The notes: a model not told the origin generated them from the letters alone. A stretch of DNA of 64,000 nt from Fluviispira multicolorata (GCF_009208585.1 NZ_WFLN01000007.1:310001-374000); one strand, 5' to 3'; shown: positions 36,322-45,786, counted from the stretch's first letter. Program-made: numbers and translations.

Positions 36322-36630
36322 TTATTTGTTATTTTAAAAATACATAAGTAATAATTTAAAATAACATGATAAATTAAAATTAATTTATATATTTATGAAA
36401 ATTTTTATTTATCATATTAAATTAAATTTTAAAAATTATATTATAAAAAATAGAATGTAGTTATTAATGAGAACCATTCTCATTAATAATGTCATAATTT
36501 CGTCAGTAATGACAATAATAAATCAAAATTAATCCCGATACATCCTTGAAATAGGGATCCAAATAAATAAATATAAAAAAGTAATTATAATTTTCTTTTT
36601 ATTTTTTAAAAAGAATTGTGGGAGAGTCCG
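36322..36630. other. 309-base AT-rich region upstream of the cbb3 locus
   Basis: Contains the Fur-like inverted repeat at 36461-36489 and a GTCAT/ATGAC pair just after it. No FNR-type TTGAT-N4-ATCAA site was found. No coding frame. Confidence 0.45.
36461..36489. promoter_or_regulatory. Fur-like box upstream of ccoNO
   Basis: TTATTAATGAGAA (36461-36473) and TTCTCATTAATAA (36477-36489) are perfect reverse complements around CCA. The core TGAGAAC-C-ATTCTCA matches the 7-1-7 layout of Fur boxes (TGATAAT-N-ATTATCA). It lies about 140 bases before the oxidase genes, so iron may control them; the regulator is inferred. Confidence 0.5.
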
Positions 36631-38772
36631 ATGAGTTTAGAACGGTTTCGATACGATGATGATATTGTTAAAAAATTTATAATTGCAACAATTATTTGGG
36701 GAATTGTTGGAATGTTTGTTGGAGTTATAATTGCTATACAGCTTTTTTTTCGACCATTTAATTTTGACACTCCTTGGTTAACTTTTGGAAGATTGCGTCC
36801 ATTGCATACGAGTGCAGTCATTTTTGCTTTTTGTTTAAATGGGGTTTTTGCAGGTATTTATCATTCATCACAGCGTCTTTTAAAAACAAGAATGTACAGT
36901 GATTTCTTATCAAAGGTACACTTTTGGGGATGGCAATTTATAATTGTCTTAGCGGCTATCACTCTTCCTCTCGGACTAAGCACATCAAAAGAATATGCAG
37001 AGCTTGAATGGCCAATTGCTCTTTTAATTGCTCTTGTATGGGTGATTTTTGCATTTAATTATTTTATGACCATAGCCGTGCGTAGAGAAAAAGTTTTATA
37101 TGTTTCTATCTGGTTCTATATTGCAACTATTATTTCAATAGCACTTCTACATATTGTAAATCATATCTCTTTACCTGTTTCATTATTTAAAAGTTACAGT
37201 GCATATTCTGGTGTTCGTGATGCACTTGTTCAATGGTGGTATGGACATAATGCAGTTGCTTTTGTTCTAACCACACCGTTTTTAGGATTAGGTTATTATT
37301 ATATTCCCAAGCTTGTGAATCGTCCTATTTATTCGTATCGTCTCTCAATTGTACATTTTTGGTCACTCATTTTTATTTATATGTGGGCTGGTCCTCATCA
37401 TCTCCAATACACAGCTTTGCCTGAATGGTTGCAGACAGTGGGAGTTGTCTTTTCTGTTATGTTATTAGCTCCTTCTTGGGGAGGAGCAATTAACTTTATT
37501 TTAACTATTAAAAGTGCTTGGAAAGAAATGAAGGATCACCCTTCTACCAAATTCTTTTTTGCATCTACAATTTTTTATCTTATTGCCACATTTGAAGGTC
37601 CTCTCTTATCTTTTAAAGATGTTAATAGAGTCGCTCACTATACGGATTGGATTATTGCACATGTGCATGGTGGTGCACTTGGATGGAATGGTTACCTTAT
37701 TTTTGCAATGTTCTATTGGTTAGTTCCAAAAATATACAAGACAGATCTCTACAGTAATAAATTAGCAAATATACATTTTTGGATCTCACTTGTTGGTATT
37801 CTTGTTTATATAATTCCAATGTGGATTGCTGGTATATATTTAGGAATTGTACGTGAAAGTATTACAGACGGTGTGCTAACATATCCTAATTATATGGAAA
37901 TGGTAAAGAGCATTTTACCTTATCATTATTTAAGAGCTATTGGCGGATCCTTATATCTCGTAGGATTTATTATTGGATCCTATATGCTTTATAAAACCAT
38001 TAAAAAAGCTGGTAAGGTACCAGACACAGAGGTTGAAGCCGTCCCATTTTCTAATATCGAACATAACAAAAATGCTTTTGGATCCTTACAAAAAGCCGCC
38101 GAGAATTTAGGACTTGTTATGGGAATGCTTTCATTGGTAGCAGTTTCAATCGGTGGAATTATACAAATACTACCTCTTTTAATCACTCACTCTACCGAAG
38201 AGCGAATTCCAACTCTTAAACCTTACTCTCCTCTCGAACTTGAAGGCCGCGATATTTATATCCGTGAAGGCTGTAATAACTGTCACACTCAAATGGTCAG
38301 AACCTTTAAAGAAGAAGTTATGCGTTATGGACCATATTCTAAAGCAGGTGAATTTGAATATGACTTTCCACATCTTTGGGGGTCCAAACAGACAGGTCCT
38401 GATTTGCACAGACTGGGGAAAAAATACGGAGACCTTTGGCACTATAATCATATGATGGATCCCACCACAATGACTCCAAATAGCACCATGCCTAAATATG
38501 ATTGGCTCGCAAAAGATCTTCTCGATACCTCGTATACAAGCGATAAAATGAAAGTCATGGCAAAATTAGGTGTGCCCTATTCAATGGAAGAAATAGAAAA
38601 TGCACTTGAATCATTAAATAAACAAGCGAGCAAAATTAAAAATGGTCTTTCTACGCAGGGCGTAAATATCAGTTCGCACTCTGAAATAATTGCTCTTATA
38701 GCTTATTTACAAAGACTTGGAATTGATGGCAAAGAAGCTGAAGAGGCACATAAAGAAGGGAATAAAAAATGA
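36631..38772 (+). CDS. ccoNO: Fused cbb3-type cytochrome c oxidase subunits I and II (CcoNO)
   Basis: Terminal oxidase core that reduces oxygen with high affinity and pumps protons across the inner membrane. The first ~475 residues are CcoN: twelve or so membrane helices with haem and CuB His residues in RPLHTSAVIFAFCL, WWYGHNAVAF, WAGPHHLQYTALP and IIAHVHGGALGWNG. A linker leads into CcoO: a membrane anchor (LGLVMGMLSLVAVSIGGIIQ), then a cytochrome c domain with C-N-N-C-H near residue 549 and Met ligand in STMPKYDW. The fusion is in one frame with no stop. Start ATG at 36631 follows GGGAG. It overlaps ccoQ by four bases. Confidence 0.95.
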   Translation: MSLERFRYDDDIVKKFIIATIIWGIVGMFVGVIIAIQLFFRPFNFDTPWLTFGRLRPLHTSAVIFAFCLNGVFAGIYHSSQRLLKTRMYSDFLSKVHFWGWQFIIVLAAITLPLGLSTSKEYAELEWPIALLIALVWVIFAFNYFMTIAVRREKVLYVSIWFYIATIISIALLHIVNHISLPVSLFKSYSAYSGVRDALVQWWYGHNAVAFVLTTPFLGLGYYYIPKLVNRPIYSYRLSIVHFWSLIFIYMWAGPHHLQYTALPEWLQTVGVVFSVMLLAPSWGGAINFILTIKSAWKEMKDHPSTKFFFASTIFYLIATFEGPLLSFKDVNRVAHYTDWIIAHVHGGALGWNGYLIFAMFYWLVPKIYKTDLYSNKLANIHFWISLVGILVYIIPMWIAGIYLGIVRESITDGVLTYPNYMEMVKSILPYHYLRAIGGSLYLVGFIIGSYMLYKTIKKAGKVPDTEVEAVPFSNIEHNKNAFGSLQKAAENLGLVMGMLSLVAVSIGGIIQILPLLITHSTEERIPTLKPYSPLELEGRDIYIREGCNNCHTQMVRTFKEEVMRYGPYSKAGEFEYDFPHLWGSKQTGPDLHRLGKKYGDLWHYNHMMDPTTMTPNSTMPKYDWLAKDLLDTSYTSDKMKVMAKLGVPYSMEEIENALESLNKQASKIKNGLSTQGVNISSHSEIIALIAYLQRLGIDGKEAEEAHKEGNKK

Positions 38773-38927
38773 TTCGTGAATTAGCAACGGATCATTCAGA
38801 TATTTTGCTTACGGGAATAGTTTTTGTGGGAACATTCCTGCTTTATATTATTTGGATGATTTGGACATCTATTATCAGTAAAAAGTATATAAAACATTGT
38901 GAGGATTTGCCAAAAAATGACGACTGA
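38769..38927 (+). CDS. ccoQ: Small cbb3 oxidase subunit, CcoQ-like
   Basis: A 52-aa protein that begins inside the ccoNO stop (ATGA). It has one membrane helix (ILLTGIVFVGTFLLYIIWMIW) and a short charged tail. Position between ccoNO and ccoP, size and topology fit CcoQ/FixQ, which helps stabilise the oxidase. Its sequence is otherwise not diagnostic. Confidence 0.75.
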   Translation: MIRELATDHSDILLTGIVFVGTFLLYIIWMIWTSIISKKYIKHCEDLPKNDD

Positions 38928-39495
38928 AAATGAAGATAAAAATAAGAAAAAAGAGGTAAAATTTATCGATCATGATTTTGATGGTATTAAAGAGCTAGAT
39001 AATCCCATTCCTTTATGGTTTCATTGTTTATTTTATGGAACTATAATTTTAGGTGCAGCTTATTTATTATATTATCAAATTTATAAAGGAGGCAACACTC
39101 TTAAAAAAGACTATTTAGCTTCTATGGAGCAAAACTCAGGTGAAAGTCCAAAAGGAGAGAATGTTCCATTTGATTATAAAAATTTCTTGCAAGATAAAGA
39201 TAAAATTAAGAGTGGAAAACAAATATATGCTTCGAACTGTGGTTCATGTCACGGAATGAGTGGTCAAGGTGGAGTAGGTCCTAACTTAACAGATGATTTT
39301 TGGATTGCAGGTGACACGTATGCAGATGTGCAAAAAATTATTGAAGAAGGTGAGCCTGCGAAAGGAATGCCTGGCTGGAAAAGTATATTGGGTGATAAAA
39401 AGATTCAAGATCTTGTTATTTATATAGCATCTATACAGGGGACAAATCCACCAGGAGCTAAAAAGGCCGAAGGAAAAGCGGGTAAGTTACATTAA
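38917..39495 (+). CDS. ccoP: cbb3 oxidase subunit III CcoP, single-haem form
   Basis: CcoP passes electrons from cytochrome c into the oxidase. The N-terminus holds the FixP-like segment FDGIKELDNPIPLWF and one membrane helix (FYGTIILGAAYLLYYQIY), then a periplasmic domain with one haem-binding motif, C-G-S-C-H, near residue 108, and a likely Met ligand in AKGMPGW. Standard CcoP has two haem c domains and about 290-310 aa; this one has 192 aa and one haem. The gene overlaps ccoQ by 11 bases. It ends in a four-base overlap with the convergent TauE/SafE-like gene. Confidence 0.9.
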   Translation: MTTENEDKNKKKEVKFIDHDFDGIKELDNPIPLWFHCLFYGTIILGAAYLLYYQIYKGGNTLKKDYLASMEQNSGESPKGENVPFDYKNFLQDKDKIKSGKQIYASNCGSCHGMSGQGGVGPNLTDDFWIAGDTYADVQKIIEEGEPAKGMPGWKSILGDKKIQDLVIYIASIQGTNPPGAKKAEGKAGKLH

Positions 39496-40169
39496 TGACA
39501 ATTTACTTTGTGTTCTGTAACGTGTTCATGTGAATGAGAAAACAAATCTCTAAAAACACCAGCACGCATTAATGCAAAAAAAGCGACCATTAAAAGTAAC
39601 AAAATTGAAATATATTTTGCAAGGGAAGCATTTTTCTGAGCAAGAAATACAAAAACACCTTTTCCTCCAAGTAAAACTGGGGATGTTACTAATGAAAAAG
39701 TGAGCATTCCAAGTCCGCTGATAATGGGGTTGGAATACGAAGCACACATAAGAATTGCTGCATATAAAAAACCACAAGGTAACAATGCGGTGATTATTCC
39801 AAGTGTAGCTGCTTGAGATAAAGGAGAATATCTCATTATTTTATGAATGATTTTTTGAGTCATTACAGATTGATTGTTAGAAGATTTTCTTAATAGGTAA
39901 AGAATTTGGAGCAAAGCTAATACTGCAACTATCCAAGCAATTTTACTTGCAGATAAACCTAAAAATTTTTCAAAAAAGACTAAGCCAAAAAATCCTGATA
40001 AAACACCGATAGTTGTGTAAGATATTGACCGAAAAGTAAAATATTGCCAGGTCTTTTTATGACAAGCGGCAACCATCGGAGAACACATCCCAAGGCAATG
40101 AAGAGATCCTGAAAAGCCAAAGATGGCAACCGATGATAAAGGAACTATAATGTTTAAAAAATCACTCAT
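39492..40169 (-). CDS. Sulfite exporter TauE/SafE family membrane protein (CcoH/UreH-like locus member)
   Basis: About six membrane helices. The N-terminal motif GFSGSLHCLGMCSPMV matches the TauE/SafE-type proteins often found in cbb3 loci, which are thought to move copper or help copper delivery to the oxidase. Chosen start is the ATG at 40169, with GGGAG nine bases upstream; an upstream TTG lies at 40199. This start falls inside the divergent ccoI gene, so the two genes overlap at their 5' ends. Role in oxidase maturation is inferred from context. Confidence 0.8.
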   Translation of the reverse strand: MSDFLNIIVPLSSVAIFGFSGSLHCLGMCSPMVAACHKKTWQYFTFRSISYTTIGVLSGFFGLVFFEKFLGLSASKIAWIVAVLALLQILYLLRKSSNNQSVMTQKIIHKIMRYSPLSQAATLGIITALLPCGFLYAAILMCASYSNPIISGLGMLTFSLVTSPVLLGGKGVFVFLAQKNASLAKYISILLLLMVAFFALMRAGVFRDLFSHSHEHVTEHKVNCH

Positions 40170-42612
40170 AAAAAACGACTCCCAATATGAACAAAACAAT
40201 TCATTAATAGCACAGAATATGAATGATCATGAAGTAGATATCGGAAATAAATTACCTGAGCTTTGCTTACACTGCCAAAATTCTCTTATAACAAAAAGAG
40301 TAAAAAATTCTTTTTGCTGTAAAGGTTGTTACTCGGTATATTATTTTTTAAAATCTCATGACTTAAATAAATATTATGAAATAATGAAATTAGTAGGAAA
40401 ACATCCTACGCAAGTTGATGAAGTAAATGATTCTCATTTTCTAATCTTTCGAGATGAAAGTCTTAATTCTATTTTTAAAATTAAAGATGAAAAATGGGGC
40501 TTTTTTGTTCCTGAAGTTAAGTGTGCAGCCTGTATCTGGTTAATAGAAAAAATACTTTCTAGAGATTCAAATATTTATGGAGTTTCGGTGAGTTTACTTG
40601 AAAGAACGGTGAGTTTTTCGTTTAAAAATGAAAATGAAAAATCATTAGAACAAACAGCTCGTTTGCTTATTTCTGCAGGTTATGATGTTTTACCGCTCCC
40701 CTTTTTATCTTCTAAAGAATTTCGTTCAAAATATGAAAAAGAAAGAATTAAAGACATTGCTGTTGCTGGTTTTGCTTTTGGCAATGTAATGATATTTGCG
40801 GCAAGTTCATATTTTGGTCTGTATTTTGGTATTGAAACTCATATTAATAAACTTTTTATTATCTTAAGTATGATTATAACGGTACCAACGGTAGTATATG
40901 CAGGAAGAAGCTTTTTTATAAATTCAGTAAGAGCACTTAAAAATAAAATTGTGCATATTGATATGACAATTTCTTTTGCGCTCATTGTTTCTTTAATTGT
41001 GAGTATTTATGAAACTATAATGAACTCTGGTAAGGTTTATTATGATACAATTACAGGTCTTATTTTTTTATTACTTGTTGGCCGGTACTTTCATGAGAAG
41101 TCAATAAATAAAGCTAAAGAACTTGGTGAGTCTATAAAAAATATTTTACCCACTGAAGCTTATACCATTAAAAAAGGGGATATTCTTATAGTTCCAATTG
41201 GAAAAGAATTTCTTGCAGATGGTCGTATTATTGAGGGAGAAACAGAAGTAAATGAAGCTTCATTGAGTGGTGAAGAGTATCCAGTGGTGAAAAAAGTTTC
41301 AGATTTTGTTTTAGCTGGTTCTCAAAATATTTTAAAACCCGTAAAAATTATTGCTGAAAAAACAGGAACAGAAACTTGGATTTCATCTCTCGAAAATTTA
41401 ATTGGAGCTGCAAAATCAAGAAAGTCGCATATTGAATCTGTGATGGAAAAAATCCTTCCCCATTTTACTTATTTTACGATTTTTTCTTCTTTTATCGCAT
41501 CTTTTGTCTGGTATTTTATTGATAAAACACAAGCACTTGATGTTTTTGTTGCGATTCTTATTATTTCTTGCCCCTGTGCCTTAGCCTTAGCGACTCCGCT
41601 CGCCATGTCCTCCGCCCTTAAAAAATTATGGGAAAATGGAGTTATTGTTAAAAGTTCTGAAACAATAGAGACAATTTCTAAAATTAACACACTTATTTTT
41701 GATAAGACTGGAACTTTAACTGAAGGAAATTTAAATATAATAAATCATATTTGTTTAAATAAAGATAAATTCGCTTTAAAAAGTCCTGAAGAAGAAGAAA
41801 TTTTAAATGCTATTGCGCAAATAACTAAACATTCTTTACATTTAGTATCTAAAGCGATAACAAAAAAGTATTTAAAGTCAGAGTTAAATATATCACTCAC
41901 AGATATAGAAGAATATGCTGGAAAAGGAATGCTTGCATTCTTAAATGGAATTGAAATTCGTATTGGAAAAGCAAGTTTTGTTGGTTTAAAAGAAGATAAT
42001 TCTTCCAGCGAATTTTGTACATATGCTAAGTACGAGCAATTTTTCTTTAAATTTATTTTATCTGAAACAATTAGAGTGGATGCTAAAGAGTTTATTCAAT
42101 ATTTGGATAAAAGAAATATTGAATCTTATATTTTATCAGGTGATAGAAAAGAATCAGTGAGAAAGATTGCCGAAGCTTTAAATGTAAAAGCTGAAAATTG
42201 TTTTTCCTCTTTATTACCATTTGAAAAACTTGAGTACCTCGAAAGTCTACAAAAATCAGGCCGGTATGTCATGGCTATAGGAGATGGTGTAAATGATGCC
42301 GCCATGCTTGCTAAAGCTCACGTTGGAATTGCTGCGCATGGAGGGGTGGATATTGCTTTACATTCATCGGATCTTTTTTTGCGAAAACATGAGATGAGTC
42401 TTTTAAAAAAGACATTTGAATACAGTAAATATGTTAAAAGAACTCTTATTATCTTATTTTCAGTAAGTTTATTTTATAATGGAATCGTTGTTATTTTGGC
42501 TTCGTTAGGCTTTGTCAATCCATTATTTGCAGCACTTTTTATGCCTTTTTCTTCATTAACTGTTTATTTCATAGTTTTATTTCGTAAAGGAAATAAAATA
42601 TGGCGATTATAA
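40150..42612 (+). CDS. ccoI: Copper-translocating P-type ATPase CcoI/FixI
   Basis: Pumps copper out of the cytoplasm for cbb3 assembly. An N-terminal metal-binding stretch (CLHCQ...CCKGC) is followed by an HMA domain with CAAC near residue 124. The membrane CPC motif is in ISCPCALALATPLAMS near residue 475. The phosphorylation Asp is in IFDKTGTLTEG near residue 517, and the hinge GDGVNDAAML is complete. Length 820 aa is typical. Start is the ATG at 40150 with AAAGGA six bases upstream, though ATG at 40123 is also in frame. It overlaps the divergent TauE/SafE-like gene by 20 bases. Confidence 0.93.
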   Translation: MFKKSLIKNDSQYEQNNSLIAQNMNDHEVDIGNKLPELCLHCQNSLITKRVKNSFCCKGCYSVYYFLKSHDLNKYYEIMKLVGKHPTQVDEVNDSHFLIFRDESLNSIFKIKDEKWGFFVPEVKCAACIWLIEKILSRDSNIYGVSVSLLERTVSFSFKNENEKSLEQTARLLISAGYDVLPLPFLSSKEFRSKYEKERIKDIAVAGFAFGNVMIFAASSYFGLYFGIETHINKLFIILSMIITVPTVVYAGRSFFINSVRALKNKIVHIDMTISFALIVSLIVSIYETIMNSGKVYYDTITGLIFLLLVGRYFHEKSINKAKELGESIKNILPTEAYTIKKGDILIVPIGKEFLADGRIIEGETEVNEASLSGEEYPVVKKVSDFVLAGSQNILKPVKIIAEKTGTETWISSLENLIGAAKSRKSHIESVMEKILPHFTYFTIFSSFIASFVWYFIDKTQALDVFVAILIISCPCALALATPLAMSSALKKLWENGVIVKSSETIETISKINTLIFDKTGTLTEGNLNIINHICLNKDKFALKSPEEEEILNAIAQITKHSLHLVSKAITKKYLKSELNISLTDIEEYAGKGMLAFLNGIEIRIGKASFVGLKEDNSSSEFCTYAKYEQFFFKFILSETIRVDAKEFIQYLDKRNIESYILSGDRKESVRKIAEALNVKAENCFSSLLPFEKLEYLESLQKSGRYVMAIGDGVNDAAMLAKAHVGIAAHGGVDIALHSSDLFLRKHEMSLLKKTFEYSKYVKRTLIILFSVSLFYNGIVVILASLGFVNPLFAALFMPFSSLTVYFIVLFRKGNKIWRL

Positions 42613-42851
42613 TGTATTTAGCAATTTTTATGCTTATTGTGGGTGGAGTCTTTTTAATTGTTTTTTTACTTGCAGTAAAAAATGGACAATTTGAAGATCT
42701 CGAAACTCCTGCACATAAAATTCTCCTCGATGATGATGTTTTAGATGATGATCCTTGCGCAGACTCCCCTGACGTATCTGACTCGAGAAAGGGGAAAGCT
42801 AAAGTAGAAGCAAATAAATCCGATATTTACAATCGGATGTCTAAAGGTTAG
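42600..42851 (+). CDS. ccoS: cbb3 oxidase maturation protein CcoS
   Basis: An 83-aa small membrane protein needed in other bacteria for insertion of haem b and copper into the cbb3 oxidase. One membrane helix (LAIFMLIVGGVFLIVFLLAV) is followed by the family signature KNGQFEDLETPAHKILLDDD. The acidic tail is longer than usual. It starts 13 bases inside the end of ccoI with AAAGGA at good spacing. Confidence 0.9.
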   Translation: MAIIMYLAIFMLIVGGVFLIVFLLAVKNGQFEDLETPAHKILLDDDVLDDDPCADSPDVSDSRKGKAKVEANKSDIYNRMSKG

Positions 42852-42862
42852 AGGTTTTCTTC

Positions 42863-43228
42863 ATGGCAAAAACTATTTTGATTGTAGATGATGCAATAAC
42901 CGTGCGTAATCTTGCAAAATATGCTCTATCTAGAGGTGGTTACAATATTTTAGAAGCTGAAGATGGATCTGTTGGCTTGGCAGTGACACGGTCAAATAAC
43001 GTTGATCTTATAATTTCTGACTTAAATATGCCTAAAATGAACGGACTTGAACTTGCAAAAGCAATAAAATCCGATCCTAAAACACAAAATATCCCAATTT
43101 TTATGCTTTCAACGGTCGCAAGCCAAGAGGTGGCTCAACAAGGCAAAGAAATTGGTATTATGGTATGGATTGTTAAGCCTTTTGTCCCTGATAAACTTCT
43201 TGCAGCAGTTAAAAGAGTCTTAGATTGA
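42863..43228 (+). CDS. Single-domain CheY-like response regulator
   Basis: A lone receiver domain of 121 aa. The acidic pocket (D9, D10), phospho-acceptor D53 in ISDLNMP, Thr84 in MLSTVAS and Lys105 in IVKPF are all present, so it should be phosphorylated. No output domain is attached. The sequence (MNGLELAKAIK, VPDKLLAAVKR) is close to chemotaxis CheY proteins. It starts 11 bases after ccoS, so it may be made with the oxidase genes or from its own promoter. The kinase partner is not in the window. Confidence 0.88.
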   Translation: MAKTILIVDDAITVRNLAKYALSRGGYNILEAEDGSVGLAVTRSNNVDLIISDLNMPKMNGLELAKAIKSDPKTQNIPIFMLSTVASQEVAQQGKEIGIMVWIVKPFVPDKLLAAVKRVLD

Positions 43229-43235
43229 ATCAGTG

Positions 43236-43538
43236 TTAGAATAGATCTTTTAATTCTTCATATCCCCCTGGATTTGCATATCGCGTCTTTTTTAAACCCT
43301 TATGAGTCAAAAACATTTCAGCTTTTTCAGCTCTTCCACCTGCTTTACAATAAATAAAAACCTCGCTTTCTGAAGGTATTTCAAGGTATCTAAATTCTAA
43401 ATCAGGTAAAGGTATGTGAAGACATCCAGGAAGTGAGCCTTTTTGCACTTCATCATCATTGCGTATATCAAGTAAAACTCGTTTATTTTTATCCGCGTTT
43501 TTATACATTTGAGCAAATTCTGTGCAATTTATTTTCAT
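43236..43538 (-). CDS. Rhodanese-like domain protein
   Basis: A single rhodanese domain of 100 aa with active-site loop CKAGGRA (Cys64), which carries a persulfide during sulfur transfer. The start LLDIRNDDEVQKGSLPGCLHIP fits the family CH2A motif. No signal peptide, so cytoplasmic. It converges on the CheY-like gene with seven bases between them. Substrate unknown. Confidence 0.88.
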   Translation of the reverse strand: MKINCTEFAQMYKNADKNKRVLLDIRNDDEVQKGSLPGCLHIPLPDLEFRYLEIPSESEVFIYCKAGGRAEKAEMFLTHKGLKKTRYANPGGYEELKDLF

Positions 43539-43686
43539 AAAAACCTCATTTGTGAATTATTCTAAAGCAGTATTATTTTTATTTCTTTAAATGAATTCCT
43601 TAGAAATAAAATAACCAGTGTATTATAGATGAATCGAGGTGCGTAAGCGATAAAAATACCTCACTTTGAAAATAGAAGAGGTTCGT

Positions 43687-45360
43687 ATGCCTTCAAGTAT
43701 TTTACAAAAATTTAGAAATATTGGACGACTCACACATATAGTGAATATTCTCGCACGTTATGGCTTTAAAAGAGAAATACAACGTACGGAACTTGGCGAT
43801 CTTATACAGCCTGTTGCGGGTGAAAATTCCCTAAATGATAATATCAACAACGCTTCTCATTCTATTGCAAAAAGGCTTGCGTTGGCCTTTGAAGAATTGG
43901 GACCTACCTTTGTAAAATTAGCGCAAATTCTGTCAGCAAGGGAAGATCTTCTTCCTAAAAACTATATTGATGAGTTTAAAAGATTGCATGATAGAGTAAA
44001 ACCTATCCCTAAAGAAATTGTTGAGAAATGCCTTACCGATGAGTTTTCTGAAGAAATGTTATCTGAAATTGAGCATTTTGATTACTTGCCTATAGGTTCA
44101 GCAAGTATAGGGCAGGTTCATCGGGCTACCCTTAAAGATGGTCGGAATGTGGTTTTTAAAATTCAGCGTCCTGATATAAATTTGGTCATTTCAAATGATA
44201 TTGCAATACTTATGACAATTGCTTCTTTATTAGAGACCGCTATGCCTGAATTGCGACTTCTCCGCCCAACTATTATTATTGAAGAACTGCGGCGTTCTTT
44301 ATTAAATGAATTAGATTATTTGCGAGAAGCATCAAATACAGAAAGAATGAGAGTCTTTTTTAAAGATCATAAGGATATTGAAATACCGCAAATATTTTAT
44401 AAATATTGTACCTCAAAAATACTTTGTATGAGCGAAATAAAAGGTACCAAATTAACTGGTAAACTAGAAATTAAAAATACAAAGGCACTTGCTCGTATTG
44501 GTGTTGAAGCTTTTCTGGATATGACTTTTAAACTCGGTGTTTTTCACGGAGATTTGCATCCTGGTAATTTTATTTTAATGGATAATGGAAAATTAGCTAT
44601 CCTTGACTTTGGACTGACAGTCAGGCTCAAACGCGATATTAGAAATACAATGGCATTTATGTTTTATTCTTTATCAAAGCAGGATATCGAAACCTGTGCG
44701 CGACTTTTTATTGATTTAACTGAGAGTGATGATTATACTTCAAGCGATCATCTTGAAACAGAAATAACAGAAATTCTCGATAATATTATCACTCTTCCTG
44801 CGCATGAAATCCATTTAGGAAAAGTGCTTATGCGTATTGCAAAAATAGCCGCAAGCAAAGGCGCTCCCATGGAAAGAGATTTAATCCTCTTTTTTAGAGC
44901 TCTTATTGTACTTGAAAATTTTGGGCGCAGTATGAATGCTAAATTTCAAATTCTTGAATTTTCAACTGAATATGCAGAAAAAAACTCTTTGTTTCATTTT
45001 GATAAAAAGTGGTTTGAACGCAATATTGGGCTTGCAATGCATGATTCAGGGGCATTTATCAAAGATTTACCAATAACGCTCAGAGTTTTGGCGAAAAAAC
45101 TTCAAAGCGGATCCCTCGCCTTTCAGTTTAAAAGCGAGGATATTATATACTTAACCCGAGAAATCGATAGAGCATCAAATAGATTAAGTTTAGCAATTTT
45201 AATTGGTTCCATAGTATTGGGAAGCAGTATTGCTACTTACGGAAAACAAGGTAGACTGTACGACTCTCTAGCCACATTTGGATTGGTTGGCTTTGGAATT
45301 GCAGTGGTGCTTGGTCTTTGGCTTATTCTGGGAATTATTCGTTCAGGACGTTTTAAGTAG
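43687..45360 (+). CDS. ABC1/UbiB-family atypical kinase
   Basis: These proteins support ubiquinone synthesis or lipid-quinone handling at the inner membrane. Seen: the N-terminal K-x-G-Q motif as KLAQILSAREDLLP (residue 77, with Ala for Gly), the A-rich loop equivalent IGSASIGQVHRA, the catalytic loop VFHGDLHPGNF, metal-binding ILDFGLT, and two C-terminal membrane helices. Length 557 aa is typical. The start ATG follows GAGG at five bases; an upstream TTG is in frame at 43666. A 20-base-scale gap separates it from the next small unknown gene, so they may be co-transcribed. Confidence 0.9.
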   Translation: MPSSILQKFRNIGRLTHIVNILARYGFKREIQRTELGDLIQPVAGENSLNDNINNASHSIAKRLALAFEELGPTFVKLAQILSAREDLLPKNYIDEFKRLHDRVKPIPKEIVEKCLTDEFSEEMLSEIEHFDYLPIGSASIGQVHRATLKDGRNVVFKIQRPDINLVISNDIAILMTIASLLETAMPELRLLRPTIIIEELRRSLLNELDYLREASNTERMRVFFKDHKDIEIPQIFYKYCTSKILCMSEIKGTKLTGKLEIKNTKALARIGVEAFLDMTFKLGVFHGDLHPGNFILMDNGKLAILDFGLTVRLKRDIRNTMAFMFYSLSKQDIETCARLFIDLTESDDYTSSDHLETEITEILDNIITLPAHEIHLGKVLMRIAKIAASKGAPMERDLILFFRALIVLENFGRSMNAKFQILEFSTEYAEKNSLFHFDKKWFERNIGLAMHDSGAFIKDLPITLRVLAKKLQSGSLAFQFKSEDIIYLTREIDRASNRLSLAILIGSIVLGSSIATYGKQGRLYDSLATFGLVGFGIAVVLGLWLILGIIRSGRFK

Positions 45361-45366
45361 AGTTAT

Positions 45367-45786
45367 ATGCTTCAAGAATTTTGTGTTGACATATGGTTTT
45401 GTTATGGAAGTTTCTCCTATGGATTTGAAAGTGAAATCCATGCTTATGGAGAAAACGAATTGGCATTGTCTTTGCAAACACAGAATGAGGAGCAAGGTGA
45501 ACAAATTGACTCGTTTTTTGAACAGGTCGTAGATAAACCCAAAGGTCTTTTAAGAGTTGAGCTGCGTATATTTGGCCCTGAAAAAGTGTTTAAAAGGCAT
45601 AAAATTTTGGGTCCTATCCACTTATTCACTGATATTGTGCCAAAACAGATTCCATTTGAAGGAAAATCTCCTCTCTTAAAATTTGTTTCGGTTAAAGGCA
45701 TTTCTCCTACCAACACAGAATACTGGCATAAACTTGTCCGTCAAATTTGGAATCAAGGGCAACAAAAGGCTTCGCAAAAAAGATAG
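45367..45786 (+). CDS. Hypothetical protein, 139 aa
   Basis: Not recognised. A soluble protein with a Cys/aromatic-rich start (CVDIWFCYGSFSYGF) and a Gln/Glu-rich middle; a beta-like C-terminal half contains LRIFGPEKVFKRHKILGP. It begins six bases after the UbiB-family gene stop and may be translated with it. No catalytic motif seen. Confidence 0.6.
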   Translation: MLQEFCVDIWFCYGSFSYGFESEIHAYGENELALSLQTQNEEQGEQIDSFFEQVVDKPKGLLRVELRIFGPEKVFKRHKILGPIHLFTDIVPKQIPFEGKSPLLKFVSVKGISPTNTEYWHKLVRQIWNQGQQKASQKR

